Below, piece by piece: positions 12,835 through 24,750 of a stretch of DNA of 64,000 nt (position 1 is the first letter of the stretch; every line of letters begins with the position of its first letter). The stretch is taken from the NCBI GenBank assembly GCA_027625915.1, contig JANTQA010000042.1:2058001-2122000 (forward strand), given 5' to 3'. A program made the translations under genes and the position numbers. The notes below the pieces were generated by a model. The model was not told the origin of the DNA and ran no database searches. It was given only the letters and a program-made list of their open reading frames with translations. Origin of the DNA: Anaeramoeba flamelloides (taxonomy: Eukaryota; Metamonada; Anaeramoebidae).

Positions 12835-15397
12835 ACAATTTTTAATAATTGATCCTTATTAAAAAATTAAATAATTTTGATGTTTTAATAATGGTGGAGA
12901 CTTTAATTTTAATAAAAATGAAATTCAAAAAATTTATTAATAAAAAATTTAAAATAATTGAGAACAATAAACCAAGTAGAAACAACAACAATATTGATTT
13001 CTTATTAACAAATAATAAAATTCAATTGCCAAAAAAATCAAAAAGTATATATAATAAATTAAGTGACCATAATGCAATAAGAAATAAAATTTTTATAAGT
13101 TCCAAATGGGAAATTAAAAAAAAATATATTATCAAAAGTCCTTATTTATTTCAAAGAAAATTTAATGAATTCTTTGATAATAAAAATTTAAATAAAAAAA
13201 AATTTAAAAAATTCAAAAAACAATTTTTACAAAAAGAAAGAATTGTGTTTGAAATTAATAAAGAAAATGAAGAATTATTTAATTTAATTAAAAATTTATT
13301 TTTAAATGATAAATTAATTTATAAAATCAAAAAAATAAATTCTAAAAAATGGTTTAAATTAATAAATCATATCAATTATGAATTTGAATTTAATCAAAAA
13401 TATTGGAAATTAATATATAAAATTAGAAGTTCATCAACAAAAATTATCTTAAATAATAAAAATTTAGAAAATACTTATTTTGATTATTGTAGGGAAATTA
13501 GCAAAAAACCAGAAATAAAAATTATAAAATTAATTTAAGAATATTATTTTAAGAAATTTGAAGATTTAGAGCCAATGGATATTCAAGATATTTTTTCTTT
13601 AGAAAATATATATGATTTAATAAATTATCAAAAAAAATAAATCAGTTAAAGATTTTGATAAAATACAATTCTATAAATTGGACCCTAAAAATAAGAATGA
13701 AAAAGACTATTTCTTTTTTTTAAAAAAATATTCAAAGAATATTTTTACATTGGATTGATAATCCTAATGAAGAAATAATTAATTTTATCAAAGAAAGAAA
13801 TATTTTATTTATTCATAAAGCAGGGGACGAAGGGATACCGTTGAATTATAGACCAATATTAATTAATAATACTTTACCTAGATTTTTTCTAAAACTTATC
13901 TATAAAGGGATAGAAGACTCTTGGAATCTAGTCTCTGATTCTTAGTTTGGTTTTAAAAAAAAATTAGACACACGAATTGCTGTTCTAAATTTACTTTTTT
14001 GAACTTAATAAACTTAAAAAAAATATAAAAAATAAAGAATTTTTTATTGTTACAATTGATATTAAAAAATGCTTTGATACAATTAGTCATATACTAGTTC
14101 ATCATGCTCTCAATAAATATATTAAAAATCAAAAAATCAAAATTTGGTTACAAAAATATTATAAAAAAGAAGGAATAGGAGTTTATCAAGGAGATCCTCT
14201 TTCTCCATTAATGTTTGGATTTATCAATTACCTTTTAATTGAAAAAATAACAGATTTAGTCCTTCATGTTCAAATGTTTGCAAGATGACTTAATTTTAAT
14301 AATGGAAGGACCAATTTCAGAAATTGATAAAAAATTAATATTAATTTTTAAAATTATTCAAGAATTTGGAATGAACCCAAATAAAGATAAAACTTTAAAA
14401 TCAAATCAATTATCAGAAATAAAGTATTTAGGAATTTGGCTTGAAAAAGAGAAACATTTAAAAAAAAACTTTAAAAAAGTAAAAGCCAATTTTAAAAAAA
14501 ATCAAGATGATTTTTTAGCCAACAACAATTAGCCAATGGAGTAAAATTACAAATGTTTAAATCGATATGTATTAGCCAATTATTTTATGGATTAGTTATT
14601 TTCAATCTAACCCAAAATGATTTCAACTCGATAGATGTTTGGATAAATAAAAAGTAACAAAATTTTTAAAAATTAATCCACACTCTCCAAGAATAATTTA
14701 TAAAACCGAGGCAAAAATAGACCAAGTAAGAATTTCGATATATAAAAGAAGATTTAAACTCAAAAATAAATTAGAAATACTTGGTTTCGAACAAATATCA
14801 AAAAAATTAAAATTTTCCAAAAAAGACAACGAAAATATTAATTGAAAGCGGAAAATCTAAAATTGCTAAATGCGAATCTTAACCAATTTAGAGAAAATTT
14901 AATAATAAATAGCACTAGGTGGAAAGGTCAGGAATATTTGAAAATTATTAGATACAATAACAATATAAACAAACAACAAAAATATTTAAAATGGAAGGGC
15001 TCAACTTCCATCTTAAAACTAAGAAATTTCAAAAATTATCTAAATAGATATTCTTATGTTCATGATAAGAATAAAACAAAAACAAAATCTTTCAACTTGA
15101 GCAAAAAATATTTAAACCTAGATACAGATGAAGATATCGATCATTTTTATGGGACTGCCCATTCTATAAAGAAAATCGAATAATTTGGATAAAAGATTTA
15201 ATTCAAATTAACAAAAATAATAAGAATAATATTTTTGATATTATTTGAAATAAAGACTCATTGTTTATTTTATCATTAGTTAATGATAAAGAAAATTATG
15301 ATTCTTTATTGAGATTTCTAAACAAAAATTTAGAAATTAGGGCTGTAAGAGGAAATTGATTTCCTCCCTTCAAAAATAAAAAAAAAAAAAAAAAAAA
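12835..15397 (+). mobile_element. Decayed non-LTR retrotransposon (LINE), copy 1
   Basis: An APE-type LINE read in order on the plus strand. The end of the endonuclease shows GGDFN coding at 12893 and LSDHNAI near 13064. Reverse transcriptase follows: AGDEGIPLNYRPI near 13820, DIKKCFDTISH near 14060, GVYQGDPLSPLMF near 14180, and an FADDLILI-type motif near 14275 that is split by a frameshift. The C-terminal part matches copy 2, including the vestige of a Cys/His cluster near 15110. Several frameshifts and stops break the frame, so it is dead. It ends in a hairpin (15349-15366) and a poly(A) tail. The endonuclease N-terminus and ORF1 are absent, consistent with 5' truncation; the left limit is approximate. 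Confidence 0.88.
15349..15366 (+). other. 3' hairpin of LINE copy 1
   Basis: GAGGAAA and TTTCCTC pair around the loop TTGA, directly before CCTTCAAAAATA and the poly(A) tail. Copy 2 has a hairpin at the same place with one compensatory base-pair change, which suggests a structure recognised during reverse transcription. Confidence 0.6.
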
Positions 15398-15560
15398 TTA
15401 AATAATTTAATGTTCAAAAGTATTTATAATAAATTATTTAGAATCATTTGCTTTATCGATTACTAACATGATTTACTTTGGTTTTGGAATTTTTAAATCC
15501 TTAATAAATTCAAGATTATATGTCTTATTGGTATTAATATTTTTCCACAGAAACTAGAAA

Positions 15561-15600
15561 AATTCCAGAATAAATTCCAGAATAAATTCCAGAATAAATT
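15561..15600 (+). repeat. 12-bp tandem repeat, three-plus copies
   Basis: The unit AATTCCAGAATA is repeated head to tail with almost no variation. It lies just upstream of dispersed repeat copy A and has no coding frame. Confidence 0.85.
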
Positions 15601-15673
15601 GTTGGAAATTTTGAGTCTTTGTTTTGAGTATATAAAATGAAATTTAAAATTTGCAGGTTTTCAATATAAAACT

Positions 15674-16612
15674 TAAAAAAGTAACCGATTATTTTGTTTA
15701 AGAATTAAGTAATTCTTGAAAATGGGAAAACATATTTTTCGTTTTATGTTGGAAAGTATTGATTTCGAAAGCAAATTTTTTGATTGAATTTTTATTTCTT
15801 TGATCAATATTTTCAATTCAAATCTTATCCAATAAATCTAATTGTGATATAGGTGATTCAAGAAATAAATATTTGGTAGAAGCTTGACTACAGTTTATCA
15901 ATTAAATTGAGAATTATTCTGCAAAATTAAATTTTTTTCTTTAATGTTTTGAAAAAGTTCTTTTCTGGTTTTCTAAAAATGAAAAAAAATCACAAAAAAA
16001 AATTTTTTTAACAAATTATTTGGTCTTATTCACAAGAATCCTTATAACAATTCAAATCATTTTTGGTAGAAAAAAATTGATTTTGAATTTTGAGGATAAA
16101 ATTAACAAATTCCCAAATATCTTCAAGAAAATTTTATTGTGAAAAATCTAATTTTATTTTAAAACAAAAAAAAAATTTCTTAGTAAAATTTTTACATGAC
16201 TTTAAAACTTTGATTTTTATAACTATCCTTCTTAAAAAAATACAATTATTTTTTAATCAGTTGAATATATCAATTTTTTGGTTAACCAAAAGTTTTATCT
16301 CAAAAAAGAAAAAAAATATTTATATTAATATTACTGGTAACAAAGACTTGATATAGTATAATAATGATCAAAAGGGCAATAAACGGGGTAAAAAATAGTT
16401 ATAATGTGAGAAATAAAATGAATTTAAAGATTTTCTTTTTCTGAAAAAATTGAAAAAAAAAATTGATCTCACATAACAGATTTTCTTTTATGTCTTTCTT
16501 CGTTGATCAGAATTTTTTGACACTTGAAATATACAAAATTTGTAAGTAGAGAATACCACCAATAACATATTTTAGAATTTTGCCTTGTTGTCGTAGAAGA
16601 CTGATCCCTTAA
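15674..16612 (+). repeat. Dispersed repeat of about 940 bp, copy A
   Basis: Aligns end to end, same orientation, with 28440-29398. Shared landmarks in order are AAAAAGTAACC, TTCTTGAAAATGGGAAAACA, GGTCTTATTCACAAGAAT, ATATCTTCAAGAAAATTTT, TTTTTGGTTAAC, CAATAACATATTTTA and ATCCCTTAA. A short third piece occurs near 63604-63650. It looks non-coding. This is probably an old transposable element; no terminal repeats were found. Confidence 0.7.
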
Positions 16613-17124
16613 TTATGAATCGTGAAATCATAGATTTCACTCTTAAATTTCAAGAAGATAATTTACGCAAAAGTGCATCTTAGAGTGTAATTTACACTTA
16701 TTCAATAATAAAAATAAATTCGTTTTTCATTTGAAATTAAAATATTATAAAATAATGTATAGTAAAATAAAAAAAATGAAAACTGTTTATAGAAATATAA
16801 CAACGAGTATTGAAAACGATATTATAATCAAAACATAAAGTAAAACTTGGTTTTATACTCCATGATGATATACATCGTATTGTATTTTATATAAACATGA
16901 TATTAAATTATTGGAAATATTTTAAAAATTTAAATATTTTTTTTTAAAATTATGTTTAATTTAATAATCAAACAAGATTACATTTTATTTCAATTTTTTT
17001 TTTTACATTTTATCCATTTTAATTTTTTTCTTGAATTCCGAATACTTTTATATTTGGCTTCACCTTTTTTTTTTCATCCCCATTCTTTTTATTATCATCA
17101 TTCTCTCTTTCCCTTTTTCTTTCT

Positions 17125-20100
17125 CTAATTATTGTTTTTTTTGTTTTCATTTTCAATCTCAATTTCTTTTTTCAATTCTTCAAGATTTGTTGGGAAATAG
17201 TTATTCATAATCGCGTTATAGTAAAGATCTTCTTTATATAAAAAGGTAACAAATACAATTCTATCCACTTGATCTAGATGGTTGTCTTCTAGTAACCATT
17301 CTCTCGTTGTTTTCAATGCAATATTGATTGCAGGTTCTAAAGGGAATCCATATATCCCTGTAGAAATTCCACAGATTGCAATAGTGCGTATCTTACATTT
17401 TAGCATCAAATTGAGGACTGATCTGTAACAATTTTCTAGAAGTTTTGGTTTATATCCAATAGGGCCAACAGTATGTAAAATATAATAAGCAGGTAATTTA
17501 TACCCAAGTGTGATTTTTGTTTCGCCAGTGTAACAACCATTAAGAGATGAGCACTCTTCGTAAAGCTTACTACCTGCTGACCGATGAATTGCACCATCAA
17601 TTCCACCACCACTTTTTAATAATTTGTTTAATTTATTGTATAATTTAAAATAATTAGTTGATCAACAGATAATATGTAATTTGAATTAATTTTGTTATCG
17701 TATATCATTTAAAATTCGTTGCACAAAAAAACAAAACACACATCAAATTTTTTTGTAGAAAATTTGAAAAATAAATTCAACCTATTTTAAAAAATTGTGA
17801 CTCACACGAAAAAATAAATTGGAAAAAAAAATTGTTCTTTTAATATCCAATAACAACTAATTATTAAATCTTATTAATAGTCCGATTTTTAATCATTATT
17901 ATAAAAACATGATATTTTAAAAATTATTACAAAAAATAAAATTAAACACTAAAAAAAAAGTGAGTAACAATTTTTGAAATGAGTATTACAGATTTTTTAT
18001 TACTGAACTTTCACTGAAAAAAGGTTAGCAAAAAGATTATTTGCTAATAAATATATGCATTTAAAAAGACATTATATAGTCTCAATTTTCATCTTAATTT
18101 TTGTATTTTTCGAAATCTTATTTTTTCCACATGATCTTTTGAAAATTTGAAAAGTATCAAAAAAAAAAGAAAAAGAAAAAGAAAAAGAAAAACAAAAGAA
18201 AAAAAAAGAAAAATTTTTCTTAAAAGAAAAGAAAATAAGAAGAAAAACAAAAGAAAAACAAAAATTTAAAGAAGCAAATGAAAATTTGAAAAAAAAACAA
18301 AAAATTGAAGAAATTAGAAAAAATGATTCTGATTAAAAAAATTGAAAATATTTTTTTGATAAGAATATAGGATAAAACTTCGATAAACCCACTTCCAATA
18401 ACATTATAAAGTGAGTCAACTTTTTTGAAAAATAAACTCCATTCCACTCAAAAACCCGAGCCAAAAATGAAAAATTCACTTTTTTATTTAGAATCGATCA
18501 ACATACGATTTTTTAGAAATAAGAGAAATAATAAACCTCCTAGTAGAGTTGATATTCCTAAAAGAAATACCTTAACAAACTATAAATTTTCAAAAAAAAA
18601 TAAAATGGTTAAAAAAATTTTGATCCCTTTCATTTAGATGGTCTCGTAAAAAATTTCTCAATTTCTTTAGGGAAATTAAAATTGTTTACAATAGGATTTT
18701 TTAATAGTAAATTTATTGATTTTAAAAGAACACACAAAGCCTCAATTTTCAAAAAGATAATTTTGAATTTTTTTTTCAAATTGACTTTTTTAAAAAATAT
18801 AAAAAAAAGAAGAAAAAAAAAAACCAAGAAAGCAAAAGGAAAGAAAAATAAAAAGAAAAGTTCAGAAATTAGAAAAAGTGAAAAAAAATGATTCAGATCT
18901 AAAAATTGAAAATTCATTTTGAGAAGAATATCGGAGTAAAATCATAGAATATGTACTATTTCTTAAATAAAACCGGGCTCCTTTGACTGAAAGAGTTTAG
19001 TTTATTTTATTTCAAATTTTACCTTAAAAATTTGTTAATATTTTGAATTTCCTTTTAGTGAAATGGGGTTTATATTATTTACGAAACAATACAATTTTTT
19101 CAAAAATTAATAATTGATTGATTTGATTATTTTTACAAATTATTTTCATATAATGTAAATTAATTGGAAAATTTAACTAAACTCTTTTTCAAACAAATGG
19201 GCACACCTCTCAAATCACCAATGTTATCAAATTAGATTGTGAATAAGATAATTACTTATTGGTGATTTTCATTTTTATTATTCATTTTTTCATGTTTTTT
19301 TTATTTTTGGGTATTGAACAGTTGGAAAATGAGAAAACAAGATTAGAATAAACCAATTTGGAAATAGTTTAACAGTATAAAAATGGAAACAGTTTAATTT
19401 TGATTTCGAATGAGCTAGATATAGGAATTAAGAAAGATCATTATTGGATTGATGTCTGAAACAAAAAAAATTGAAAATATCGAAAAAAACAATTCCAACA
19501 AAATACCCTGAAGAATTGTGGCTTTATATTGAATATGAGACTTTAAAGAACAAAAGTTTTGATGTGTAAAGAGTTATCAATAAAATATAAAGAATTCCCC
19601 CAATTCACCCTGTTCAACGGTTTTTATTGATTTTATATTTTTTTTCCCACTACAATTTACAAAACGAGATTTCTCATTTCAAATAAACTTGCACATCAAT
19701 TTTTAAAATATTTAATTTTAATTTTTATTGTTTTATTTTAATGGGTTTTAAATATTCAGTTGAGTGTTTTTTTATGTTTTAAAGAGTTTCTTATATTTTA
19801 GAATGATACTACAATTATTTTGATTCAATTATGAATAATTCTTATAATTTTCTGTGTAATTTTATTTGAAAAATAGTTTAGTTTCGTTGATAGGAAACTA
19901 AAATAATCAATCTTTTAGGTTTTTATGTTTATAATTATTGAGTAAATCTTGAAATTAAAAAATTGAAAAAATGGTTACTTTTAAAGGGATTATCCTTAAA
20001 AACTGTTGAAAAACTTCAATAGACCTCTTTTTCAGGGTTTGGTTAATAAAAGTTTTTTTTTTGGTAAGACTTTTTTAAAATGACTTATAATGATTAATGG

Positions 20101-22595
20101 CTCAATTGGTTCTTCGAAATAAACTCTGTTTCAGTCAAAGAGACCCAACGTTTTTTTCAAATATCAATTATTTTATATAATTGACCTTTGAAGAACAAAT
20201 AAGAAATAAACAGAATAATATACATCAAAGAATTGTTGATATATGTCTGAAAGAAAACTAATTAATCAATAAATTTTCTTAAAAATTGAAAAACTCAAAT
20301 TCTTAGGGCCCTATTGAGAAAAACAACAATGTTCGGTTTGAACTTCTACTGGTATTAGAATAATAAATAGGAAACATTTTTCACTTCATTTTCCATACTT
20401 TTCTTTTAGAAATCCTGCCCCCCCAAACGGGTTTGTTGGTATTTGTGTTCTCTATTTGAAAAAGGAAATGAAAATGAAGTGAAAATTTTTCACATTTATT
20501 AAACAAATATCAAGATCAAAGATCGAATAGAATTGCAATAGAAATCAATATGATTTCTCAACAATCTTTACATGGTTTCAATAACCATTAGAATAGCACA
20601 CTTCTACCAAGTGACTATTGATCTTGCAATAAAAAAATTTTTTTCAACTGAATGACGTTTTTAAAAAAATTGAAAAAAAAAAAACAAAATGTGCAAAAAT
20701 GTGAAAAAATGATTTCAATTTTGAAAATTTCCAAAATAAAATTTTTCTTCTAATATCTATGCAAACACTTTAAATACATGTATTATACCATTACAACTGG
20801 GCCCCTTTGACTGAAAAATAGTTTATTTATTATTAAATAATGAATACATCCATTTTAAAAAAGTTCATTACTTTTTTAAAAATATTTTCAAGTTTTCAAT
20901 TTTTAAAAAAGTGAAAACTTTTTCAGAATTAACACTTTTTTAGAGTTTTCTCTTTTAAAAAAGTGAGGTCTAAGCATTTAAACGTGAGGTGGGGGTAGTT
21001 GGTTTGGGAAGAAAAGTGTGCTTTTTTTAAAAAAGCCCACACTTTATTAAAATCGAAAACTTTAAAAAAGTTTTAATTGAGGCAATCTCAAGAAAAAATT
21101 TCATTTTTTTAGAAATCTTTATTATTATTTTGGTTTCAATTTTAAGATTTGGGAAAGTAATTCAAAAAATTTTTTTAATTGTGATCCTTTTTTAATTGAG
21201 ATCATTAGTAAAAAAATGTTATAATTTATTGTTCAAGAATATTTATAATAGATCTTTTTAGAGCAATGCGCATCATGAAGAACTAATCTCATTTACAGGT
21301 AATTTTGAATATTTTAATTATAGACAGATCTAGGGTATAATAATCCCTTAAGAGAAAAAAATGGACTCATTAAATTTCCATAAATAGGAATTAAATAAAT
21401 TGAATAAACAGTAGTTTCTGTTTTTATGAAGGCTCTATTAGTATTTGTGATTCAAAACAATTAACCAATTTTCCTGGATGTACGTAATTTTTTTTCGTTA
21501 ATACTTGACAAAAATTGGAAAGGTCTTGAAGATTAAAATCAGAACACAATTGGAATTTTTATAATGATACTATATAGTACGATTTTATGATTTCTTTTAA
21601 TATTATAAAATATAGTGTAGACTTTTTACGTTTTCCTTAACTTGTTTTTGTTAAAAGACTCCTCGCTGCTGATCATTGGAAAACAATTCGATCTAAAGAT
21701 CGAACAAGAAAAATAATAATATTTTTGAATTTGTAACACAGAAGAGTTGCCCAGCATTATAAACACTTATTTCGAATAATTTGCAACTGATTTGCACAAT
21801 AGACTTTAAAAATAATCAGGAAATAATAATGAAATTAAAAGATTACCCAAGTAATGAAGAATTTGCTGCATTTACAATTGATTCAATTTCAAGTGTTGTG
21901 CTATCACCACGCCAAACAGAAACTTTGTCATTTAATTTTTTATTTGGTTTATATTCGGTGGTCACATTTATTTTCACTTTTTTTGAGATTAAATTTTTGA
22001 TATTTTGTGTCCAAGTTGGGATGTCTTCAACCCTAACATAATCCGATTTGCATTTGTATTTTTTTCTTTTATGTTTTCGTGTTCGTAACTTTGTTTTTCC
22101 TTCAAGGACTGACTCAACCTGACGCGAAATATATCTTTGTCTTCTTTTATCCATTTCTTCTTCTTCTGAAAATTCTGATTCTTCTGATTCTTCTGATTCA
22201 ATTATTTCCTCGAATTCTTCTTCAAAGAAGAATTCTTTTTCAAATTCATTATCAAATTCATTATCAAATTCTTTTTCAAATTCATTTTCATTTTTTTCTT
22301 CTTTTTCTCTTTCTTTTTCTTGTTCTTTTTTTATTTCTTTTTCTTTTTCTTTTTCTATTTCATTTTCTGTTTGTTTTTCATTTTCTGTTTGTTTTTCATT
22401 TTCTTTTTTTATTTCTTTTTCTTTTTTTATTTCTTTTTCTTTTTTTATTTCTTTTTCTGTTTCTTTTTCTTTTTCTTTTTTTATTTCATTTTCTGTTTGT
22501 TTTTCATTTTCTTTTTTTATTTCTTTTTCTTTTTTTATTTCTTTTTCTTTTTCTTCGTTGTTGTGAACTTCTATTTTGTTTTGTGCTTGAAACAT
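17125..22595 (-). CDS. Macro-domain (ADP-ribose binding) protein
   Basis: Two exons on the minus strand, 22595-21847 and 17611-17125, joined in phase 2 over a GTAATC...AAAAAG intron, give 411 residues. Residues 1-140 are Glu/Lys/Asn-rich and repetitive; 150-185 are basic. The macro domain starts near 222 and spans the join: GDSTTLEIESIVNAANSSLL, then GGGGIDGAIHRSAG, YYILHTVGP and GISTGIYGFP. These match the MACROD-type fold that binds ADP-ribose and in some members removes it from proteins; the NAAN and GGGG(I/V)DGAIH elements expected of hydrolytic members are present. The completed GGGG motif exists only after splicing, which supports the join. The start is the ATG preceding the acidic tail. 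The domain is certain; substrate and location are unknown. Confidence 0.88.
18100..18400 (+). repeat. A-rich dispersed repeat, copy 1
   Basis: A purine-rich (GAAAAA)n-like core is followed by AAAAAATTGAAAATATTTTTTTGATAAG-type sequence and ATTATAAAGTGAGTC. The same order recurs at about 18690-18950 and 60490-60810. The purine block would encode Lys/Glu, but stops interrupt it, so a gene remnant is possible and unproven. Confidence 0.5.
18690..18950 (+). repeat. A-rich dispersed repeat, copy 2
   Basis: Matches copy 1 in order: CCTCAATTTTC, a purine-rich block, GAAATTAGAAAAA, GATTCAGATCTAAAAATTGA and GAGAAGAATAT. It lies about 590 bp from copy 1 in the same orientation, as if locally duplicated. 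Confidence 0.45.
18975..20146. mobile_element. Inverted-repeat DNA element, GGGYYYCTTTGACTGAAA family
   Basis: The left end reads GGGCTCCTTTGACTGAAA and continues GTTTATTT; the right end is its inverted relative (GGGTCTCTTTGACTGAAA on the minus strand, ending at 20146). The 1172 bp between have no open frame of note, so it would be non-autonomous. Single ends of the same family occur at 20799, about 25937 and about 39446. No target-site duplication is clear. Confidence 0.6.
20345..20515. repeat. Fold-back repeat
   Basis: Two inverted arms share TTTTTCACTTCATTTTC (left, plus strand) and its complement GAAAATGAAGTGAAAA (right), around a C-rich centre GCCCCCCCAAACGGG. The arm sequence recurs singly at 50815-50905 and 63105-63225 in the order CTCTATTT, GGAAAAT, GAGGTGAAA or GAAGTGAAA, then AATACCAGTA. 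It is a small dispersed family of unknown class. Confidence 0.55.
20799..20840 (+). repeat. Single end of the CTTTGACTGAAA element family
   Basis: GGGCCCCTTTGACTGAAA is followed by TAGTTTATTTATT, matching the left end at 18975. No partner end was found at a sensible distance. The T6A6-type palindromes at 20850-21080 follow directly and may be the subterminal part of this element. Confidence 0.45.
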
Positions 22596-23601
22596 TTAAA
22601 ATAAAATTTATAAAAAAAATGAAATAAATATTAGTAGATTGGATTTTAAAACTAACTTCACTTTGGTTTTGGTATTCTCCAAACTTGAGAAAATTAATGA
22701 TTGGCTGTTTTGATCCTTCCCAGAAAAATAAGATAAACATGATGTATTTTTTGAGGAATAACTAAATATGATTAATTTTTTTATCCCAAAGGCAAAAGAG
22801 TACTAAATTTTCCAAAATATTCAATTAAACCTTGACAAACAAATTCTTTCTCAAAGTTTAGAGAGATAAGTGATCATTTTGAAAAGAATTAATGATTCCC
22901 AATGTTATTTTCAGTTAAAAGATCACGGATCTTTGTTCGTTTAGATTTTTAGGATTAAAACTAGAAAGAGAAAAATTTTAAAAAAATCTTTGTTTTGAAG
23001 AAATATCACTTTTAGTAATTGTGAGAGTTTGCATTAACAAATAATTTTCAAAAGGTTAAATCTTATTTGTAAAAATACTATAAAAATCAATCAAATATTG
23101 AATCCTTGAAGATCTAAAAAAAGTGATCATTTATTTTATTCATAAATATTTATTAAATTTCTTGAAATTTTAAAGTTTAGTTAATATTCTTTTATAATTA
23201 TTTAGAGTAAAAACCAACTTCCAAGAATTAAAATCAGTTTTTAGGATCATATTTATTGGTTTTTTTTTTATTTCGATTAGAAATTGAAATAATTTTATTT
23301 GTTGGAAAAGATTTAAAAAATAGAACCAATAATAATAAATAACAATGACACTTTTATCTTTTTTTTGGGTTGTTAATTACTCACTGGAATAATTAAGATT
23401 TGGTTCTATAATTATTGATTAAAAATATACAAATTAAAACATATTTCTGAAAAAATAATGAAACTTAGAGGTTTTCGAAAAGAATTTTGGAAATATTTTG
23501 AATTCAATTGTTGGGTTATTTTTTCTTGTATTTCTTATTCAGAAAATAAAAAAAAAATTCTGAAAAATGGGACAGAACTGAATTTGAATTAAAAAATTAG
23601 A
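22596..23601. other. Non-coding spacer upstream of the macro gene
   Basis: AT-rich sequence between the macro-gene start and the tail of LINE copy 2. It would hold the macro gene's promoter, but no element was identified. No further gene was seen. Confidence 0.5.
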
Positions 23602-24750
23602 TTTTATTTTTTTTTTTTTTTTTTTATTTTTGAAGAGAGAAAATTGCTTTTCTCCTGTGTGCCCTAATTTCTAAACTTTTTTTTAGAAATTTTGTTAAAG
23701 AATCACAAATTTTATTATCACTTACTAATGATAATATATATGATGAATTCTTTTTTATTAATAATATCTCTGATATTATTAATTTTTTTATTTTTTCAAA
23801 AAATTCAGATATCCAGATTTTTCGATTTATTTTATAGGCCGGACAGTCCCATAAAAAATGATCGAAATCTTCAATGATATCAATATTTAACTTTTCTTTA
23901 CATAAATCACAATTTTTATTTTTATTTTTACTTGTTACATAAGAGTACCTATTTAAACAATTAGTAAAATTTCGAAATTTTAGAATTGTTTTTGAAGCTT
24001 TCCAGTTTAAATATTTTTGTTGTTTGAAATTGCAATTTTGTTGTTTTATAATTTTTTAGATATTGTTGAACTTTCCAACTAGGTGAATTTTCCAATTCGG
24101 TTAATCGAAAAACTTTTTAATTCTAAATCTAATAATTTTAATCCCTTAGTGTGCCAATTAATATTTTCATTTTCCAATTTTCGAAAATTTAGTATTGTTT
24201 TTAATTTTTTTAAATTTAAGAAATCTAATTTTTCTATCAATTTATATTTTCTTCGGTATATTTTTAATCTAGCGAGATCAATTTTTGCTTCAGTTTTATA
24301 AATTAATCGAGGTGAATGGATATTAATTTGTAAGAAATTTGTGACTGTTTTATTGATAAATCTATCAATTCTTTCAAAATCATTTTGTTTCAAGTCAAAT
24401 ATTTCAAGACCATAATAAAGTTGACTTAAAATGAGAGCTTTGAAAGAAGTTATTTTGACTCCATTGTTGAGTTTATTTTGTTGAAACAATCGATTAAGTG
24501 TTTCCAAGGACTTTTCCACTTTTTTTGAAATTATATTCAAGATGCGTGTTTTTTTCTAACCAAATCCCAAGATAAAAAATATCTTTTAATTCTTTTTTAT
24601 ATTTGGTTTTTTTTATTATGTGGGTTCATCCCGAATCTTTTTATTATTTCAAAAATACTTTCTAAATTAATTTTTAGAGAGATTAATGGCCCTTTCATAA
24701 TAAGAATAAGATCATCTGCATACATTTGAACATGAACAGCTAAAGTTTTT
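23602..24750 (-). mobile_element. 5'-truncated LINE, copy 2
   Basis: Minus-strand relative of the last 1.15 kb of LINE copy 1. It starts just before the YADDLILIM motif (24711-24722), keeps GMNP and the thumb region, and then a 153-residue frame with INIHSPRLIYKTEAKIDLAR. Next come a zinc-knuckle-like CDLCKEK...HFLWDCPAYK cluster (near 23840-23930), a 3' hairpin (23637-23654) and a poly(A) tail, read as poly(T) at 23602-23631. A few frame breaks make it dead. Truncation at the 5' end with a tail at the 3' end is typical of target-primed insertion. Confidence 0.88.
23637..23654 (-). other. 3' hairpin of LINE copy 2
   Basis: On the element's sense strand GAGAAAA and TTTTCTC pair around the loop GCAA, just upstream of CTTCAAAAATA and the tail. 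It corresponds to the hairpin of copy 1, with an A-T pair where copy 1 has G-C. Confidence 0.6.

Larger units (their letters stand above)
15398..17124. other. Non-coding region between LINE copy 1 and the macro gene
   Basis: No gene was seen. It contains a 12-bp tandem repeat (15561-15600) and most of a dispersed repeat (15674-16612). Short open frames here are AT-rich and lack domains. Confidence 0.6.
17612..21846 (-). other. 4235-bp intron splitting the macro domain
   Basis: It runs from GTAATC (at 21846, minus strand) to AAAAAG (at 17612). It interrupts the glycine run of the ADP-ribose loop. It contains A-rich repeat copies (18100-18400 and 18690-18950), an inverted-repeat element (18975-20146), a fold-back repeat (20345-20515) and a cluster of T6A6 motifs (20850-21080). 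No nested gene was recognised. Confidence 0.78.
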